Part shown: positions 1-11,906 of the stretch, piece by piece
Position numbering within the stretch: position 1 is the first letter of the stretch
How the letters are laid out: each line of letters starts with the position of its first letter
Source: Caulochytrium protostelioides
Lineage: Eukaryota; Chytridiomycota; Caulochytriomycetes; Caulochytriales; Caulochytriaceae
Direction: 5' to 3'
Length of the DNA: 64,000 nt
Assembly (NCBI GenBank): GCA_003615045.1
Contig: ML014139.1
Span: 1 to 64,000 of the forward strand
Position numbers and translations under genes: made by a program
The notes under the pieces: generated by a model
Seen by the model: only the letters and a program-made list of their open reading frames with translations
Told to the model about the DNA's origin: nothing
Databases searched by the model: none

Positions 1-2
1 CG

Positions 3-980
3 GCCGCCGGCGCGCCCTCGGCCTTCGGCACCGCGCCCGCGGGCTTCGGCGCCGCGCCGCCGGCGTCCGGCGCGTCCGCGTTCGGCGCCGCGCCGGCCGT
101 TGTCGCTTCGCCCTTCGGCGCCGCGACCACCGCGCCCTCGGCCTTTGGGACGGCCGCGCCCGCGTTCGGGGCCGCGCCCGCCGCAGCCGCGCCCGCGTTC
201 GGGGCCGCGCCGGCTTCCGCGGCGCCGGTTTTCGGGGCCGCGCCAGCCGCCACGGCCGCGCCCGCGTTGAGCCTGCCCGCGTCGACGGCGGGCGGCGGCC
301 TCTTCGGCGCCGCCGCGTCGGCGCCCGCGCCCGCGGCGGGCGGCCTCTTTGGCGCCACGGCGCCCGCGTCCGGCGCGCCGTCCTTCGGCGCCGCGCTCAG
401 CACGACCGCCGCGCCGTCTTTCGGCGCCGCACTCGCCACCACCTCAGCGCCCGCGGCCGCGCCGCCGTTCGGATCGATGCCGGCCGCAACCACGAGCGGC
501 GGCGGCCTCTTCGGCGCCGCTTCCGCCGCGGCGCCCGCGCCCGCGTCCACGGCCGGCGGCGGCCTCTTCGGCGCCGCGGCGCCCGCGTCTGCAGCGCCTG
601 CTGGAGGGCTCTTTGGCGCGGCGCCGGCCAGCTCGGCACCGCCCGCCGGCAGCCTCTTCGGCGCGCCCGCCGCGTCGACGGCCGCCGCGCCGACCACCAG
701 CGCCCCGGCCTTCGGCGGCTTCGCTCTCGGCGGCGCGTCCAAGCCCGCGTCGGCGTCCCTCTTCGGCGCCGCCGCGCCCGCCCCGACGTCCACCGCCGCC
801 GCGCCCGCGCCCTCCTTGTTCGCCCCCAAGCTTACGACGACGGCGGCGGCCGCCACGTCAGGAGCCCCGGCGGCGGCGGCCGCGCCGGCGTTCGGTGCAT
901 CGGTGTCCGCCGCGGCGCCGGCGACCAGCACGGCGGCGGCTGCCGCGCCGCCGTCCTTCGGGTTCGGCGCCCCGGCGGCG
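3..980 (+). repeat. FG-repeat coding array of the nucleoporin
   Basis: Degenerate repeats of roughly 30-45 bp encode Phe-Gly units separated by Ala/Pro/Ser/Thr spacers. Both GLFG-like (GGGLFGA) and plain FG (PAFGAA, SFGAA) types occur and they are mixed rather than in separate blocks. The spacers are almost free of charged residues, as in cohesive FG domains. Confidence 0.85.
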
Positions 981-1940
981 TCGCGGGCGCCCGCAGTGTC
1001 GAGTGCGACCGCCGCCTCATCGACGGCGGCGGCCTCGTCGGCCGCGCTGCCGGCCGTCTCGGCCCCCTTGGCAACGTCCGCGGCGACGTCTGCGCCCGCG
1101 AGCCAGCCGGCCACCGTGACCACGACGGCGGCCGCGGCGAAGCCGACGCCGCCGGCGGCGGTGACGACGCTGCTCAAGACGCCGCAGCTGGGGATCCTCA
1201 AGAACAAGACGATGGACGACCTCGTGTCGCGCTGGCAGCACGAGCTGGAGACGTACTCGCACGAGTTCCACCGCCAGGCGCTGGAGATCGCGAGCCAGGA
1301 CCGCGCGCTCGTCGAGAACGGCAACGCCATCTTTGCCGTGGCGGAGGCCGTCGAGGCCACGCAGCTCTCGCAGACGCAGCTCGCGCAGAGCCTGGAGTAC
1401 CTTGAGAGCCAGCAGTCGGAGCTGCACCATACGCTGACGACGCTGATTGACGCGGTCGAGCAGCACGTGCAGGAGACGACGCCGTCGACGGCGGCGGCGG
1501 CGGCCGCGTCGGCGGCCGCCACGGGCTACGGCGCCGGCTACGGCGACGACGGCGCCCGCGGCCTCCGCGCCGACGAGGAGCGCGAGCGCGCGTACGAGCT
1601 CGCCGAGTCGCTGAACCGCCAGCTGAACGAGATGAGCTCGCAGCTGACGGAGATGGTCGACGAGATCAACGCGTCGAAGCAGCACGCGGACCTCGCCGTG
1701 GTGTCGACGGTCGGCACCGGGGCCGGCGGCGCGGGCGGCGGCGACGGCGCGACCGGGACCGCGTCCGCCAACCCGGTGGCGCAGATCGTCGCGATCCTCT
1801 CGCAGCACCTGTCGAGCCTGGAGTGGCTGGATGCCAACGCCGCCGAGCTCAGCCAGAAAGTCGCCGAGCTCGACCATGCCGCGGCCATGGTCAAGGAGAC
1901 GTCATCCCAGCGTTTTGGCGGCGCGACGCGTCCTTTATAA
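3..1940 (+). CDS. NSP1: Nucleoporin NSP1/NUP62, 3' part (5' end outside window)
   Basis: This is a central-channel FG nucleoporin of the nuclear pore. The frame is open from the first bases of the window, so the start lies upstream and the gene is 5'-truncated here. The first ~1 kb encodes Ala/Pro-rich repeats built on FG, with many GLFGA, SFGAA and AFGAA units, the natively unfolded karyopherin-binding region. From about 1150 the composition changes to a coiled-coil domain typical of NSP1/NUP62: a conserved entry (LLKTPQLGILKNKTMDDLVSRW), heptad-like helices, and an ending near SLEWLDANAAELSQKVAEL. A second Ala/Gly-rich linker (about 1490-1560) and a third (about 1715-1770) interrupt the coiled coil. 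In yeast this domain assembles with Nup49/Nup57 and Nup82. The family assignment is strong from FG repeats plus the C-terminal coiled coil; orthology to NSP1 rather than another Nup62-type paralogue is by family knowledge. Confidence 0.92.
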   Translation, partial: AAGAPSAFGTAPAGFGAAPPASGASAFGAAPAVVASPFGAATTAPSAFGTAAPAFGAAPAAAAPAFGAAPASAAPVFGAAPAATAAPALSLPASTAGGGLFGAAASAPAPAAGGLFGATAPASGAPSFGAALSTTAAPSFGAALATTSAPAAAPPFGSMPAATTSGGGLFGAASAAAPAPASTAGGGLFGAAAPASAAPAGGLFGAAPASSAPPAGSLFGAPAASTAAAPTTSAPAFGGFALGGASKPASASLFGAAAPAPTSTAAAPAPSLFAPKLTTTAAAATSGAPAAAAAPAFGASVSAAAPATSTAAAAAPPSFGFGAPAASRAPAVSSATAASSTAAASSAALPAVSAPLATSAATSAPASQPATVTTTAAAAKPTPPAAVTTLLKTPQLGILKNKTMDDLVSRWQHELETYSHEFHRQALEIASQDRALVENGNAIFAVAEAVEATQLSQTQLAQSLEYLESQQSELHHTLTTLIDAVEQHVQETTPSTAAAAAASAAATGYGAGYGDDGARGLRADEERERAYELAESLNRQLNEMSSQLTEMVDEINASKQHADLAVVSTVGTGAGGAGGGDGATGTASANPVAQIVAILSQHLSSLEWLDANAAELSQKVAELDHAAAMVKETSSQRFGGATRPL

Positions 1941-4088
1941 ACCTGCCCGCTGATACCAGCCGACCCGCTGATCTCCCTTCACCACGCGTGTCCATCACGG
2001 TGGAAGGGGCCACCCCGAAAAGCCTTTTTTAAGAAACGTAAGGACCATGGATCATGATGAAGATGATCTGGACGTGATGGAACGCGTCGTTGGCCGGCAC
2101 CGGCCAAGACGGCCACGGAGAAAGCCGTGCTCCATGGGCCTCGGATGATCATCTGGGCGTCGGGTCCTTCGATCGTGACTCCGTCGTGATGGCCGGGTAT
2201 CCGCCGAGCACGTTCTCGGATCTGCGGTGGCACGGAGCTCGATTGACACGTCCCTGTTAGCCGATGCGCGTGATTACGACTGCAGCCGTGTCCATCAGCG
2301 TTGTTTGCGCGTCCGCTCCACGGCGATGGCGGCGGCGGCGGGAAGGGCGGTGGGCGGCTCTCCAGGATGGGTACCGCGCGGCCTAGCTGGGGACACGCCG
2401 CGACATGTCATGTCATGCGCCTGCCCGTTCTCGCAACCGCCGCCGCCAGTGTCGCTCGTGGCAGGATCGGCGTCCACGGCGTCCTCGGGATCGGCCGACA
2501 ACGGCGGCGGTGAACGGCGCGCGTGGACGGCGCGGGCGGGCGGACGGGCGGCGCCGGCGCCGGGGGTCCATGAGGGTCCACAGCGGCCGACGGCGCGCTG
2601 GGTTATGCGCTTTTCGCCAAGAAACAGCCGCCGGCGCCGCCACCACCGCCGCCGGCGCCGGCGCCACCGCCGCCGCCACCGCCACCGCCACCGGCGAGCC
2701 CCTGTTGCAACGCACGGCGGCGATGCCTCCGCGGCGGTTTCAATGTTTCGCCGCGTCGGCGGTTGATCAGAGCCACGCGGTGCATCCGAGGGCCAAGCAG
2801 CGCTGGCTCTGTTGTGTCGGCGATGGCGCAGACGGCCGGCAGGGTCCAGGTGGCCACGGGGCTTCATGGTCGGTCGCGCAGCGCGCTGCAACCTCAAACG
2901 CCGATTCGTCGCTCTTTGCTCCACGACCTTTCCTGAATTCGCGAAACACGCACGACCCTCTCGGGACGCTGATGGGAACGAACCCCCCCGTCGAGCCAAG
3001 CGACAGATTTGATTGACCAGCAAGACTCGTGCTGCCGCTTCTGTTGCGCCTCGTGCCGCTGCCGCGTCGCTTCCGCTTGGACACATCATACGACCAGCGG
3101 TGCATTTTCTTTTCACGCGGTGCGGCTTGTTGGCGCGACGACCAGTGGAAGCGGAGTCGGCGCTGCTGCCATCGGTCTGCCTTCGTTCTGCCATCGGTCG
3201 TCGCGCTGCTTGCGGAACACCGCCGCTCGTGGCCGCTCTCCGCGTCGACCGGTCGGTGCACCACAGTCGCGACGGTGACCGTGCCAGCAACGGCCCTGGG
3301 CCCTCGCCGCTTCGACCGCCGCGTCGGTACTCGTGGCTCCGCCGTGCGCAGCATTCTCGCGCGGTGCACTAGCCCGGGTAGGACCACCACGCTTGTCCGC
3401 CGTGGCCGCCACCAGGCTCGCGCCGCTCAGGCCGCGCGCTGATCCCCTTCCATCTAGCGAGCAAGCGGTCGCTGAATAACCTCCTCGGCGGCCGCCCGAC
3501 CTGCATCATTGCTTCCCCGATGACGATCGGCGACTTGAGTCTATCCCTTCTCCTGTTCTGGGAGCCGACCGAAGCGCTTCGCGCATCACCGCTGGCGATT
3601 CTCCGCTTGTGTATCTCCGCTCGCTAGCTTTCCGATCGGCCACGTTCACGACCTGCGTCCGGTTCCGATCCTCGGTCTCGTGCTAAATCCGTACCCTTCT
3701 CGACCCATTCTCTATCGCGCAGCCTCCGCATCATCCATCGGGCGGGACGGACGGCGGGGCATCTCCAGAAACGACCTGACGCCGTCCCCCCCACCCCCAC
3801 CACTGTTTCCACGCGTCACGCTCCGCTTCGGTTCGGTTCCCAACGCCCTGGCGGACACGCCAGCTGGTTTCTTGCCGCTACTGTCCTATATCCGGCCGAC
3901 GCAAGCACTTGGTGGAGGGCATCTCCTGCGCCTAGGAAACTCCGACCGAGTCCCTGGAGAAAAAAACTCCGATTGTGCATACCGCGGCGGTCCTCGTCGC
4001 TTCTGCCGTCGACGCTTGCTGAGACGCGGCCGTCGAGTACGCCGAGCCCTCGCGTCGTCGCGGCCGTCAAACGCGCGGGCGGTTCGCC
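1941..4088. other. Intergenic region between NSP1 and the IVY1-like gene
   Basis: About 2.1 kb. Reading frames on both strands (for example 2295-3290 minus) are Arg/Pro/Ala-rich, lack recognisable domains and look like products of GC-rich DNA. A perfect 18-nt palindrome lies at 2090-2107. The last kilobase presumably holds the promoter and 5' UTR of the downstream gene; no clear TATA box was seen. Confidence 0.5.
2090..2107. repeat. Perfect inverted repeat, 8-bp stem, 2-nt spacer
   Basis: TTGGCCGG-CA-CCGGCCAA. It lies 150 bp past the NSP1 stop codon. It could form a hairpin in the 3' transcript or be a site for a dimeric DNA-binding protein. No function can be assigned from sequence. Confidence 0.6.
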
Positions 4089-5183
4089 ATGTTGCGGCTC
4101 AACCGCTCGGTCAACAAAGCGTCGATCGGGGCGCCGAAACTCGTCCACAACCCGATCGACGATGAGCGGCCGATTCCCGGGTTCTTTGACGCCAGCGCGT
4201 CCGTCGTGGGCACGCCCGCCGACCCGCGCATCCAGGCCGCCGCCAGCGGCCAGTTCAACTTCACCATGCGCCAGTACCAGGCCTTTGTCCAGGCCGTCGG
4301 CGCCTACAAGCGGCAGATCCAGCAGATGAGTCTCGCGACCGAGTCCTTTGTCGCGGCGCTCGAGGGGCTCAACGAGATGGCGCGCAATGCCCACGCCAAC
4401 GCGGGCGCCGGCCACAGCGCCGGCGGCAGCGCCGTTGGCGCCGACGGCAGCGGCGGCCCCCGCGGCTACCTGGACGGCACGGACGGCCCGCTTCCCGGGA
4501 CGCCGGCCTCGCAGACGGGGTCGACCGTGACGCCCCCGCCGTTTCTGAGCCACACGGCGCGCGATCTGGAGCTCCTGATTGACACGACCCACCTCGTCTC
4601 GAATGCGCACTCGATCCTCGCCGAGCAGTTCGAGCGCGACTTCGAAGTCCCGCTGACAAAGCAGGTCATGAAGACGCTGACGGACGTGAAACTTCGCCAG
4701 CGCGAGAACAAGCTCGTCATCAACGAGCTGGCAACGCAGCTGCAGCGCGAGGAGGAAGCGGCCCACAAGCGCGCCAAAAAGAAGATCCGCGACCCGGCCG
4801 CGCTGCAGAACTCGCTCAACGTGCGCATGAGTCTCGCTGCCGACATCAAGCACCTCACGCTCGAGAGTGAGCATCTGCAGGACCAGCTGGCCGCCAAGTC
4901 GCTGCAGTTCGTGATCGCCTCCTGCGGCGGCGGCGCCCGCGCCCTGCTGGACATGTACGACCGCATCAACGAAGGCCTCAAGAAGCTCGGCGCATACGAA
5001 GCCGCCCTGAACGACGGCGGCAGCAGCAGCAGCAGCACCGGGCCCGCCAAGTCCTCGGCCTCGCTGCCGTCTATGGCGCAGCCCCAGCCCACGGCCCATC
5101 GAGCCCGCTTGCGCACCCCGACCTCTGGCTCCGGCGGCTCCGGCGTCCCGACCCCGCGCTCCAGCTCCGCCGTCAACGCCCAA

Positions 5184-5215
<32 letters not shown>

Positions 5216-5687
5216 GTCCCACCCCGCGCCGGCCGCGGCCCCGGCGTCCACGCGCCCGCACGTGATGCCGACCCCGGACTCGTCCACCGGCAAGAAAGCC
5301 GCTGCCGCGCATCCGTCGTATCCGCCCTATGCCGCCCAGGATCCCAGTCACGGCCATCCCCACCCGCACCACCACCCGGCGCACGGCGCGGCGCCGCCAT
5401 CGTCGTTTGCGGCGCCGCCCGCGGGTCCGCGCGCCCACGTGCCGCCCGACCCGCCAACGCTCGGCGCGATGCCGCGGCTGCACACGCGGCCGAAGGGCCC
5501 GCAGCCGGTGTCGCCGCGGTTCGCAGGCGACGGACGGACGTCGTCGGGCACCGGCGCCGCGAGTAACGGCACCGGTACGGGCCGCACGAGCCCGGCCGCC
5601 GACTGTGCGCCCAACCTGTCGATGTCCTCGGCGTTTGATGTCGAAGGCTTGCGCCGCGCGCTGTCGACGCTCGGCGCGCCCGAGTAG
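4089..5687 (+). CDS. IVY1-like BAR/I-BAR-type coiled-coil protein
   Basis: A 532-residue protein starting at ATG 4089. Residues ~60-310 are predicted helical: a helix around FNFTMRQYQAFVQAVGAYKR, a Gly/Ala-rich loop (~105-155), then long helices through LVSNAHSILAEQFERDFEVPL and KLRQRENKLVINELATQLQR to DMYDRINEGLKKLGAYEAAL. The pattern of a full-length helical bundle with a conserved FE.PL turn and a basic patch (HKRAKKKIRD) resembles fungal Ivy1, an I-BAR-like protein that binds phospholipids and the Rab7 homologue Ypt7 at the vacuole. Residues ~310-532 are a disordered Ser/Pro/Ala/His tail with a poly-Ala run and a His-rich patch (GHPHPHHHPAHG). The gene converges on MON2. Family assignment is by pattern memory; a different BAR-superfamily protein is possible. 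Confidence 0.5.
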
Positions 5688-6047
5688 AGGGGATCCCATG
5701 ATGCTGGATCAGCGGACGCGTGGTACTGACTGCTCCCCGTTCTATTTTCCTGACCTGCTCTCCTCCTCTCTGATTGGGACTTCTCTCGATCTCGATCTCT
5801 GTCTCCCGCTCCTGCTCCCTCCTCCCTACTTATTTTCTGTTTCTGTTTTATGCTGCGCGACGACGTGATGCCGATCCCTGCTGGGTAGGGGGCATCATCC
5901 TCGCTCTCCCTCTGGCGCTCTCCCTATTTTTTGTTTCTGTTCTGTCCCGCGTCTGACGGCTTCTTTTCTCGAGTCTGTCATTCCTCTTTCCTTTTCTCTA
6001 CGATAATCAGTCATGTAGCGTCCCCATAAACGCGTTCATGCCCGTGA
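5688..6047. other. Convergent intergenic region with pyrimidine-rich plus strand
   Basis: 360 bp between two stop codons. From about 5750 to 6005 the plus strand is dominated by C and T (runs such as CTCTCCTCCTCTCTG and CTCCCTCCTCCC), with T-rich patches near 5830-5850 and 5930-5945. This probably holds the 3' UTRs and polyadenylation regions of both genes. Confidence 0.6.
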
Positions 6048-9000
6048 CTACCACGTGGCGCCCGAGAGGTCCGGCGGCGGCGGCGGCAAAGGCAGCCTGT
6101 CGTATCCGAGATCGACGACGGCCAGCTCGCGCGCGAACCCGAGCTCGTGCCACACGCGCAGCAGCATCGTTGTGATGCACTGCACCAGCAGCGCCTCGTC
6201 GAGGCCGCCGAGCGCCGCAGCCGCTGACGGCATCGCGCCGGGCATCGTCCCGCTCGACGCCGCCCCGAACCCGAGCTGCGACGCCGACATGGACGCCGCA
6301 AGCCGTGGCGGCGCCTGCGTCGTTGACGACCGCGGGGAGCTCGCGGCGCTCCGTCCGGTCACGGTGCCCGTCGCGGCCGGCGGCGCGGTGGCGGTGCCGG
6401 CGACCACCGACGCGCGCGACCGCGGCAGGAGGCCGGATCCGGCGGCCGACGCCGCGGACGCCACCGGGTTCAGGTCGGCGACGCCGTCAGTCGCCGCCGC
6501 CGCCGCCGCTGTGGAGCCCGCCGCCGAACCCGCCGTGGTCGTGGGATGGCCGCCGCCGCTGCTGCTGCTGTTGAAGCTACCAGGATTTGGCTCCATCTCG
6601 GGGCCCACGGGGCGGCCGCCGCCCGCGAGGAGCTGGAGCAGCGCCACCAGGTGCGGATAGAGCACGTAGAGGTGGGTCCACGGCGTCTTAAGGAGATGCG
6701 CCATTACAGGGTGCGTCACGTGCTCAAACGCGCGCTGGAGTGCGCGCGGCTGGAAGGGCGTCGACCCGAGGTGGCGCAGCACGAGGCGCAGCGCGTCGTT
6801 GCGGACCCGCGGCAGCGGCATCGCGCCCTGGGCCCGCCGGTCCTCCATGAACCGCACAAGCGTCCGCGCGCTCTTGCGGACCACGATCGGCGCCGCCAGC
6901 TCTGCGAGCCGGACGCTCACGGCTCGATCATCGCGGTCCCGCGCCGCCGCCGCTGCCGCCGCTGCCGCCGCCGTCTCGGTCGTCCCTGCATCCGGCGTCG
7001 GCGGGGCCGTCGCCGTCGCCGCCGCCGCCGCCGCCGCGGGCGCCTCCATGCAACCACCCGCGCCACCGCCGGCGATACCGCCACCGCCGCTGCAGATCTC
7101 AAAGAGGGTCGCCAGCGCGTGGCGGCCCAAGGCCTCGCGATCGGTCGAGGGCAGCTGGCTCGTGTCGGTGGCGGAGCCCGGCGCCGCGGCGGCGAGCATG
7201 TCGGGCAGGTGGTCGAGAAAGGCCGGGCGCTCAATTCCCGGCGTGGGCCGCGCGCTCGTGGTGCGCGCGTTCATGGGCGACGCGACGAAGTCGGCGTGCG
7301 TTAGACTCGGCCGACTGGTGTCCCCGTCGCCACGGGCGGCATCGGCGGGTGGCGCCGCCGGCGGCCGCCACATGTGGGTGCAGTCGGCGATCAGGGTGAC
7401 GGCCTCCTCGAGAACGGCAGCCGGCACGGCGGTGTGGCTGAGATGCACGAGGACGTGCGTCGTGAGGAACGTCAGGACCGAGATATCGAACGTCTCGTCG
7501 GCGATGCGGTCGTCATCGGAGTGGTCGTCGGGCGGCGTCGAGGTGTGCAGCAGGAAGCCGCGAAAGAGCCAGAGCACGCGCTGGTACAGTGTAGCGACCA
7601 CGGCGCGCGGCAGCGTCGTGCCGACGAGGGGTCTCATACTGATGAGCCCCCATCGAAGGAGCGTCAGCGCGGCGGTCGTCGCGTCCTTCCAGACCGGCGC
7701 AGCGTCCTTGTTGCGGAGCGTCTGGCAGCGGTACTTGGCGTGCATGGGCACCGCGAACGCGATGAGAATCGATTCGAAGACACCGCGCGTGTACAGCGTC
7801 GACCGCTCGCGTTGCGACTCGAACAGTGGCACGAGCTGCGACAGGGCCTTGCGCGCAAGCGCGATGTAGGACATCGGGCACGCGGGATCGACGCTCTCGT
7901 CGCGGTAGGCATACGGCAGCGCGACGCAGCGCGCCAGCAGGACCAGCACCTCGTCCTCCATTTGGGCGGGCGCAATCGCCAGCACGTGGCGCGCCATCTC
8001 GAGCGCTGTTTCCTGCAGCGGCGAGCAATTCTCCTGGTCATTGATGAAGTCCATACGCAGTCGCGACGTCGTTGCCGACGGCGGCTGCAAGCTGTGATAG
8101 CTCAGAACTTGCGTGACGATCTGGACAATGTGGGCGCAGTCGGTGCGCGAGAGGCCGTCGGGGTCGTCGGCGCGTAGGACGGCCGTTAGGTCCGGCAGGA
8201 TCGTCAGGTATCGCGTGAGCACGGCCTGCGAGGTATACCCGCGGACAAGCGGTGGCAGCGCCACGCGCGGCGTCGCCATCATCACGGGCATCGTCGTCGA
8301 CGTCGTCGGCATCCCCGGCGTCGACGCCGCCGTGCTGGGCGCCGGGTCGGGCATCCCCCCAAACGACGCCGGCGGCACCATCGAGACCGCGGACGTCGTA
8401 AAGAGCTGGTTCCCGATGCGGGTCCACGTGGACCAGAGCACATGGAAGAGGCGGACGAGCATGGCCCGCACCTCGGGGTCCATGGTGAGCGGGAGCTTGC
8501 CCGGCTGCGACGGCGGTCCCGAGGGCGTCGGGGCCGCTGGGGACGGCGACTCCGCACCCGGCGGCGCAGCAAAGCGCGTCGGATAATGGGCGAGCGTCTG
8601 GAGCTGTTTGATGCTGGCGATCATCAGCGGCTCCGAGGGCGCCTGCGCGCAGAACTGGATCAGATAGTCCTGGTAGAGCGACCACGCGTCCATGAAGTCG
8701 GTGAGGGTCACGAGCATCGGCAGGAAGTCGTCAAAGCACTTGGTCATTCCGTTCAGCGTCAGGATCTTGGTCTCGTCCCACTGTTTATCCAGCTGCTCCG
8801 TCGCCGGATCCTTGGGCAGCCGCACAGCCGACGCGGTGCTCAGCGAACCGGTGCCGACGAACACCGCAGGCGACACCATCGGCGCCACCGGCAGACTCGT
8901 CGAGCTCGCGTTCGGGCTCACCCCCGCCGTTGCCGCCGTCGCGACCACCGCGGTGGCACCGCCCTGGGCGTCGAGGTGGTAGTGATGACCAAAGGCCAGA

Positions 9001-11873
9001 TGCGGCGCCATCGCGGAATCTGTGGTCTCGTCGCCATCCATTGCCTCGGCGGCGACATCCTCGCGATCCAAGGAGGCGTTCTTGATGCGGTCGAGCAGGG
9101 GGAAGAGCACGAGCCACAGCGTCTCGTGCCATGCTTGGGCGCTCAGGGCCGGGCCGTTAATGTGGATCGTGCGGAACAGCGTCTGGTTAGAGGAGCTGCG
9201 GACTTCGGCGCGGTTGTCGGAGCACAAGTACGAAAGCTTCTTGAGCAGGTCCATCCACAGTGTCTGCATCGACTTGCGCGACGCGGCGTCCGGGTCGGCT
9301 TCGGGCTTCGCCTCGGCCCCGGTCGCGTCGGTACGCCCGTCCGCGTCCGTGGTCGGTGGCGAGATGGGCGCCGCCGCCGCTTCGGAGGCCGACGACGCCG
9401 ACGCCAGCGCAGCAGATGGCGGCGGCGGCGGCGGCGACGGCGAGCCGCGCTTCAGCACGTGGTCGCTCACCAGCCATAGCAACCCGACGGCGGTCAGACT
9501 GATATTGAGATCCTCGGTCTGCGACCCGAAACGGAACAGGATGTCCACCACGGCGGCTAAGCCGCTGTCGTCCAGCACGGTCAGGAAGTCCGTGCAGATG
9601 AGCTGCAGGCTGGGGAACGCGATGCGAATCAGCGTGACGCTCTTACCGGGCCGTAGGTTGCTCGACATCATGGACGTGACGGTGGTCTGGCGCGAGATGA
9701 CCGAGTTGGCCCGTGAAAGGGGCGCCGGTGGTACCATCGTCGGTAGCACAGGCGTCGACATGGCGACGATCCCGGCGCCGGCGGCCCCGGCCCCAGCGGC
9801 CCCGGGGGCGCCGGCATCGCTTGACGTGGTCGCCGCCGCCTCATGGTTGCTCGACGACACGGCGACGCTGCGCCGTTGGCTGATATGCACGGGCGCGTGC
9901 TGGACCACGGACCGCAGGATCGCAAAGATGAGCGGCCAGCCATTGACCACGAACTGTCCGCCGCGCTGCAGGAGCTTATTAAGGGTTTCAAGCCCGCTCT
10001 TCTGGACATCACCCACGAGGCCCCACTTGATGGGCGACAGCGCGGACGCCGCGTTCTCGACGAGCGGCGAGGGTAGCCGCGCCATCATCATGAGGTGCAG
10101 CAGGGGGTTGAGCACATGGAACTCGGCCCCAGGCACGAGCATCGCGGCGCACAGCATCTCCCGCAGGGCGTGGCAGACCTGCGTCCGCATTGCCGTCCCG
10201 ATGCCTTGCGCGTGCGCCACATCGATCAGCAGCGACATGACGTGCATCCACACTGCCGTGCCTAAGCTCGGCTCCGCCGCGTCACTCGTCCTCGTCTCGG
10301 CACACGACGCGGCCGTCGACCGCGGCGCGCCGGCACCGGCGGCCCCCGCGGGCTCGGATGCCGACGACATTGCATCGACTGCATCGGACGGCGCCGTCGA
10401 CGTGGCATCGCCGCCGCTCGCACCGCTGCCGGCTGTTGCCGCAATCAGCGCGGCGGCTTTGGACGCCGCGGCCGCCGCTGCGGCGCCGTCGTCGCCCGGC
10501 TTGACCTCGACCAGCCGCGCGACGTTCATCAGCGCGACATCGGCTAAACGGTCCAGATAGAAAGCGCACTCGGCGTCGCTCGCGACGGCGCCGTCGCGGC
10601 CCGGCGCCGTGCTGGTCTGCAGGGACGCGAGCGTGCGCTTCGTCAGCGCCATGACAAGCTGCTTCACCGCGGGGAGGGACATAGCTTTCGAGTGCTCAAA
10701 CATGCGTTTGATCGCAACCAGCATCGTGATGTACTGGTTCTCGACGGCACCCGCCGCAGCGCTCGAGCTGCTGGAGCCCGCGGTAGAGCTCGACGCAGCG
10801 GCTGCGGCGGCCGTGGCGTTGACAGACGGCGTCGCGGCCGACGGTGGCGGCAGCGCGGGCACGGGCGGCATGAGTGGGGACCGCAGCCCCGCGACCGCGT
10901 TGCTCGACTGCGTTCCGCTGCGGGCGCGGCTAGCTGCGACGGCGCCGCCGCCGCCAGATCCGTCGAACGTGACGCTGTTCAGATGCATCAGGAGATGTGC
11001 CGAACTCTCCTTGCGCCCGAGCTTGCCCTGGTGAACCATCGCCTCAGCTGTCTGCAGCGTTTCAAGAATCGGGATCCAAGCCGCTTCGCTCAGCGTGTCG
11101 GACAGCGTCTGGGCGATGTTGATGAGAGCGCGGAGGCAGTGCACATGGCGCTCGTTGAGAATGACGGGGGTGCCGTTCGCGGTGGTCGCGGCGCCGCCGG
11201 CCGTGGTCATGGCGGCCGTCGAGGTGGTCGCCATGCTGGCCGTGGAGGTCATGGGCGCGGCGCCCGCAGCGCCCCCGATGCCCCCCGTCGGCGCGGCGCC
11301 ACCCGGCGCGGCGCGCGGCACGGCAACCCGGCACAGCGTCGCCAGGAAGTGATCGCGGTTCGATTTCATGCCGAGCAGGCCGACGACGTTCGTGAACTGC
11401 GTGAACGCGCGGAGGCACGTGACAAAGAGCTCGTCGTCGATGGAGGAGGTCATGAGAAGCGACAGCGACGAGAGCACTACGGGCGCCGAGGTCTTGGCCA
11501 GTTCGATCGCGAGCAGAATATCGTCCTGTCGCGCGGCTTCCGGTACTGGCGCCGAGGCCGAGACCGCAGCTGCTACTGCGGCGGCTGCAGCCGCCGCCGC
11601 CGCCGGTGTGTTGGCGATGCCAGGGGCGGTGCCGGAGGCAGTTCCGGGTCGCGAGGGTGGATGGAACAGTAGCGGCAGCGCGAATCCGGCTTGTGACTCG
11701 GAGATGCTGGCGAGCGCCATGATCGTCAGGAAGAGGAGATAAGCGTCGGGGATCGGCGGCGGCTCGATTTTGTCGAGCTGGTCCATGAGGGGCACCCGCA
11801 TAAAGGAGGAGCTGACGGTCATGGCATACAGCTCGCCGGCCTGGGCCTGAGCGTCGGCGCTACTGAGGCCGTT

Positions 11874-11906
<33 letters not shown>

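Noticed and set aside
2295-3290. 331-codon minus-strand frame between NSP1 and the IVY1-like gene
   Set aside because: No domain, atypical residue mix, several overlapping frames on both strands of similar length.
3816-5699. 627-codon frame antisense to the IVY1-like gene
   Set aside because: Arg/Gly/Val-rich shadow; the plus-strand frame has a coherent helical protein.
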